From Herbaspirillum sp. DW155 (GTDB taxonomy: Bacteria; Pseudomonadota; Gammaproteobacteria; Burkholderiales; Burkholderiaceae_D): DNA of 64,000 bases. Location: positions 558,001 to 622,000 of the forward strand of contig NZ_AP029028.1 in the NCBI RefSeq assembly GCF_037076565.1, read 5' to 3'. The notes under the pieces were generated by a model, which saw only the letters and a list, made by a program, of their open reading frames with translations, had not been told where the DNA came from and did no database searches. The position numbers and the translations under genes were made by a program. This document shows, piece after piece, positions 61,005 through 64,000 of the stretch. Position 1 is the stretch's first letter, and each line of letters begins with the position of its first letter.

Positions 61005-62165
61005 ATGCGCGCATTGCTCTACCATTCCGCCCACGATGTGCGGGTCGAGACCGTACCCGATCCCATCATTCAAGAGGCTGACGACATCATCCTCAAAGTC
61101 ACGGCCACCGCCATCTGCGGCTCCGACCTGCACCTGTATCGCGGCAAGATTCCCGCCACCAAGGCGGGCGACATCCTCGGCCATGAATTCATGGGCGTGG
61201 TGGTCGAGACCGGCCCGGGCGTGAAGCGCCTCAAGAAAGGGGATCGCGTGGTGGTGCCCTTCGTCATCGCCTGCGGCCAGTGCTTCTTCTGTGACCAGCA
61301 TCTGTACGCCGCGTGTGAAACCACCAACCCTGACCGCGGCGCCATCATGAATGGCAAGGGCATACGCTCCGGCGCGGCCATGTTCGGTTACAGCCACTTG
61401 TATGGCGGCATGCCGGGCGGGCAGGCACAGTACGTGCGGGTGCCCAAGGCCGACGTCGGTCCCATCCGCATCGACTCAGCGCTGGCCGATGAGCAGGTGC
61501 TGTTCCTGAGCGATATCCTTCCCACCGGCTATCAGGCCGTCAAGAACGCCGGCGTGCGCGAGGGCTCCAGCGTGGCCATCTACGGCGCCGGCCCGGTCGG
61601 ACAGATGGCGGCCGCCTGCGCGCGCATGCTGGGTGCGGAAAAGATCTTCATCGTCGATCATCACGATTACCGCTTGCGTTTCGCCACCGAGCAGTACGGA
61701 GCCATCCCCATCAACTTCGACCAGGTGGACCCCGGCGAGACCATCATCGCCAATACCGCCGGGCGTGGCGTGGATGCAGTGATTGATGCAGTGGGCTTCG
61801 AAGCCAAGGGCAGCGTGCTGGAAACCGCCATGACCAACCTCAAACTCGAAGGCAGCAGCGGTCAGGCACTGCGCCATTGCATCGCCTCGGTGCGGCGCGG
61901 CGGTACCGTGAGCGTGCCGGGCGTTTATGCGGGCTTCATTCATGGCTTCCTGTTCGGCGACATCTTCGAGAAAGGCCTGACCATCAAGACCGGTCAGACC
62001 CACGTGCAGCATTACATGCCCGAGCTGCTGGCCAGCATCGAGGATGGCTGGCTGCGTCCGGAGGCGATCATCACCCATCGCCTGCCCCTGGAACAGGCCG
62101 CCGAGGGGTATCGCATCTTCAATGAGAAACGCGAGGAATGCCGCAAGGTTGTGCTGACGGCCTGA
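61005..62165 (+). CDS. Zinc-dependent alcohol dehydrogenase (glutathione-independent FDH-like)
   Basis: A 386-aa Zn-ADH. Catalytic zinc ligands in [10 protein letters not shown] (C38) and GHEFMGVV (H60, E61); Rossmann GAGPVG (about 195-200). The structural-zinc loop is partly kept ([15 protein letters not shown]). It resembles the formaldehyde/threonine-dehydrogenase-like ADH proteins found with stress genes. It oxidises or reduces an alcohol/aldehyde; substrate unknown. Confidence 0.9.
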   Translation: MRALLYHSAHDVRVETVPDPIIQEADDIILKVTATAICGSDLHLYRGKIPATKAGDILGHEFMGVVVETGPGVKRLKKGDRVVVPFVIACGQCFFCDQHLYAACETTNPDRGAIMNGKGIRSGAAMFGYSHLYGGMPGGQAQYVRVPKADVGPIRIDSALADEQVLFLSDILPTGYQAVKNAGVREGSSVAIYGAGPVGQMAAACARMLGAEKIFIVDHHDYRLRFATEQYGAIPINFDQVDPGETIIANTAGRGVDAVIDAVGFEAKGSVLETAMTNLKLEGSSGQALRHCIASVRRGGTVSVPGVYAGFIHGFLFGDIFEKGLTIKTGQTHVQHYMPELLASIEDGWLRPEAIITHRLPLEQAAEGYRIFNEKREECRKVVLTA

Positions 62166-62191
62166 TGCCGACATGGCGCGCAACGCGAGAG

Positions 62192-62220
62192 GCGACCGGG
62201 TTATTCCGGTCGCTTTTTTT
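62192..62220 (+). terminator. Rho-independent terminator after Zn-ADH
   Basis: GCGACCGG-GTTATT-CCGGTCGC followed by TTTTTTT. Confidence 0.9.
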
Positions 62221-62268
62221 ATGGTCCAGCCATTGGAGACTGCTGTTTTGTGAATGAGCAAGATTCAT

Positions 62269-62298
62269 TGAATAATGAGATAAAATCATTTTTATTCA
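62269..62298. promoter_or_regulatory. AT-rich dyad upstream of mesX
   Basis: TGAATAATGA-N7-TCATTTTTATTCA: imperfect inverted repeat (TGAATAA and TTATTCA outer arms; ATGA/TCAT inner arms). About 95 bases before the mesX ATG. Recalls sites of MetR (TGAA..TTCA), which would fit methionine control, but it is not a MetR consensus as such. Confidence 0.45.
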
Positions 62299-62393
62299 TG
62301 GATGTCGCGGCATAGAATGCGCCTGTACATTGACCGCATCAGGTCGGCGGCAAGCCCACCGGCGTGATTTCAGCAAAGGGGCGCAGGAGCACC

Positions 62394-63377
62394 ATGAACC
62401 AAGACTTGTCATTCGCCATCAAGAGCATCTGTTTCGACGAGGACTATCGTCCTGCCGAGAACACGCGCATCACCACCAATTTCGCCAACCTCGCCAGGGG
62501 AGCGCAGCGCCGGGAAAACCTGCGCAACACCTTCCGCATGATCAACAACCGCTTCAATGCGCTGGCGCATTGGGACAACCCCAAGGCCGACCGCTATGCG
62601 GTGGAGCTGGAGATCATTTCAGTAGAGATGGGCATCGAGGGTGAAGAGCTTGCTGCGGCCCTGCCGCTGATTGAAGTGTTGAAGACCAATATCATCGATC
62701 ACCTCAGCGGCGAGCGCATCGCCGGTATCGTCGGCAACAATTTTTCTTCTTACGTGCGCGACTATGACTTCAGCGTCGTGCTGCTGGAACACACCAAGGA
62801 TCAGCCGGTGTTCAGCGTGCCCGAGAACTTCGGTGAGTTGCACGGCAAGCTGTTCAGGCGTTTCGTGGAGTCGGATGCTTACCGGGCGCACTTCAGCAAG
62901 CCGCCGGTCATCTGCCTGAGCGTGGCCAGCAGCAAGACCTATCACCGCACGGAGAACTTCCATCCGGTGCTGGGCGTGGAGTATCTGCAGAACGAGTCAT
63001 CACTGACGGACGCCTATTTCGCCAAGATGGGTCTGCAGGTGCGCTACTTCATGCCGCCCGACAGCGCCGCGCCGCTGGCCTTCTACTTCAGCGGCGACCT
63101 GCTGCGCGACTACACGAACCTGGAACTGATCAGCACCATCAGCACGATGGAGACCTTCCAGAAAATCTATCGCCCTGAAATCTACAACGCCAATTCGGCG
63201 GCCGGCAAAACCTATCAGCCCAGCCTGCAGCATCAGGACTATTCGGTCACGCGCATCGTCTATGACCGCGAAGAGCGCAGCCGCCTGGCGATCCAGCAGG
63301 GACGCTTTGCCGAGGAACATTTCATCAAGCCCTACCGCGCCGTGCTCGAGCAGTGGTCGGCCAGTTACGCTCATTGA
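62394..63377 (+). CDS. mesX: MesX (DUF1852), partner of methionine synthase MesD
   Basis: A 327-aa protein from ATG 62394 (AGGAG six bases before). Its sequence is the DUF1852 family (e.g. IKSICFDEDYRPAENTRITTNFANLARG), named MesX because it is needed by the folate-independent methionine synthase MesD, and always found with it. Chemistry is unknown, but MesD requires MesX and oxygen in reported work. The mesD gene follows after 25 bases. The pairing is what makes the call firm. Confidence 0.85.
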   Translation: MNQDLSFAIKSICFDEDYRPAENTRITTNFANLARGAQRRENLRNTFRMINNRFNALAHWDNPKADRYAVELEIISVEMGIEGEELAAALPLIEVLKTNIIDHLSGERIAGIVGNNFSSYVRDYDFSVVLLEHTKDQPVFSVPENFGELHGKLFRRFVESDAYRAHFSKPPVICLSVASSKTYHRTENFHPVLGVEYLQNESSLTDAYFAKMGLQVRYFMPPDSAAPLAFYFSGDLLRDYTNLELISTISTMETFQKIYRPEIYNANSAAGKTYQPSLQHQDYSVTRIVYDREERSRLAIQQGRFAEEHFIKPYRAVLEQWSASYAH

Positions 63378-63402
63378 TCGCTCCACCCACAAGGTCTTCA
63401 CC

Positions 63403-64000
63403 ATGAAAAAAATATTGCCCACCTCCACCGCCGGCAGCCTGCCGAAACCCGCCTGGCTGGCCGAGCCCGAGAAACTGTGGTCGCCCTGGAGGCTGCAGGG
63501 GGATGAATTGCTTGAGGCCAAGCGCGATGCCTTGCGCCTGTCGCTGCAAGAGCAGCAGCACGCCGGAATCGATATCGTCAGTGACGGCGAGCAGACGCGC
63601 CAGCATTTCGTGACCACGTTCATCGAGCATCTCGACGGCGTGGATTTTGCCAGGCGCGAGACCGTGCGCATTCGCAATCGTTATGACGCCAGCGTGCCCA
63701 CGGTAGTGGGTGCGGTGTCGCGCCAGAAGCCGGTGTTCGTGGAGGATGCGAGATTCCTGCGCGGTCAGACCGATCAGCCGATCAAGTGGGCGCTGCCGGG
63801 GCCGATGACGATGATCGACACGCTCTACGATGCCCACTACAAGAGCCGCGAAAAACTGGCCTGGGAGTTCGCCGTGATCCTCAACCAGGAAGCGCGCGAG
63901 CTGGAGGCCGCGGGCGTGGACATCATCCAGTTCGATGAGCCGGCCTTCAATGTCTTCTTCGATGAAGTCAATGACTGGGGCGTGGCCACGCTGGAGCGCG
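63403..64000 (+). CDS. mesD: MesD, core methionine synthase (3' end outside window)
   Basis: Starts at ATG 63403 (AAGG before it) and runs off the window after about 199 codons. It resembles the C-terminal catalytic half of cobalamin-independent methionine synthase MetE: STAGSLPKPAWL, ISDGEQ-type segment (IVSDGEQTRQHF), PGPMTM and FDEPAF. MesD (about 340 aa) makes methionine from homocysteine with an unidentified methyl donor and needs MesX. C-terminal zinc-ligand motifs lie outside the window. Confidence 0.85.
   Translation, partial: MKKILPTSTAGSLPKPAWLAEPEKLWSPWRLQGDELLEAKRDALRLSLQEQQHAGIDIVSDGEQTRQHFVTTFIEHLDGVDFARRETVRIRNRYDASVPTVVGAVSRQKPVFVEDARFLRGQTDQPIKWALPGPMTMIDTLYDAHYKSREKLAWEFAVILNQEARELEAAGVDIIQFDEPAFNVFFDEVNDWGVATLER

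Noticed and set aside
62251-62298. Exact MetR box
   Set aside because: TGAA..TTCA half-sites occur with wrong spacing; listed only as a dyad.

Overview
The window is a chromosomal segment of a GC-rich Gram-negative bacterium. Protein style (MazG-like, TrmB, RecQ, DUF2325, methyl-accepting proteins, tandem IclR/LysR regulators, MesX/MesD), dense coding on both strands and the absence of phage or plasmid functions suggest a betaproteobacterium of the Oxalobacteraceae, most like Herbaspirillum. This is an inference from memory of protein families; no database was searched.

Layout. 1-3.8 kb: core genes uppP (5' end outside the window), recQ, trmB and a tRNA-Gly(CCC). 3.8-6.3 kb: an AT-rich accessory patch beside the tRNA, with a HEPN/MltR-like protein, an unlisted 57-aa protein and a PD-(D/E)XK-nuclease-like protein. 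6.4-9.8 kb: a ModA-like binding protein, the remains of a siderophore ABC transporter, a membrane protein and an SDR/acyl-reductase-like protein with twin palindromes in front of it. 9.8-14.2 kb: AlaX-type editing protein, a large HD-GYP sensor and a cold-shock gene. 14.2-15.3 kb: a long non-coding stretch with a 272-bp MITE-like element, a strong terminator and a small Gly-rich lipoprotein gene. 15.3-26.4 kb: housekeeping and regulatory genes (TRIC/UPF0126, Aer-type chemoreceptor, lipoprotein, MazG-like, methyltransferase, DUF2325, YafY/WYL regulator with VOC protein, bile-acid-symporter-family transporter with LysR). 26.4-34.2 kb: FapA/DUF342 protein, CDF transporter, mntP behind a yybP-ykoY Mn riboswitch, ilvD, and an AI-2E-family permease with an extra C-terminal domain. 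34.3-42.4 kb: VOC protein, LysR/MFS divergent pair, chemoreceptor, and an ABC transporter with fused permease and ATPase but no binding protein. 42.7-49.5 kb: a probable aromatic-compound operon (MFS, DUF2783, FAD hydroxylase, MBL-fold protein) divergent from two coupled IclR regulators, which are bracketed by MITE sequence. 49.5-54.4 kb: a hybrid histidine kinase and a GGDEF-EAL protein, divergent. 54.4-61 kb: a general-stress cluster (Mn catalase, two DUF892 ferritin-like proteins, KGG protein, ZIP transporter, several small hydrophilic proteins). 61-64 kb: Zn alcohol dehydrogenase and the mesX-mesD folate-independent methionine synthase pair, cut by the window end.

Recurring themes are metal handling (Mn riboswitch/MntP, Mn catalase, CDF, ZIP, ModA-like), c-di-GMP/chemotaxis signalling, and divergent regulator/transporter pairs. 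The most unusual things are the AT-rich nuclease/HEPN patch, the MITE family and its association with the IclR pair, the fossil siderophore transporter, the twin operator palindromes, the AI-2E fusion and the non-canonical active sites in the AlaX and MBL proteins.
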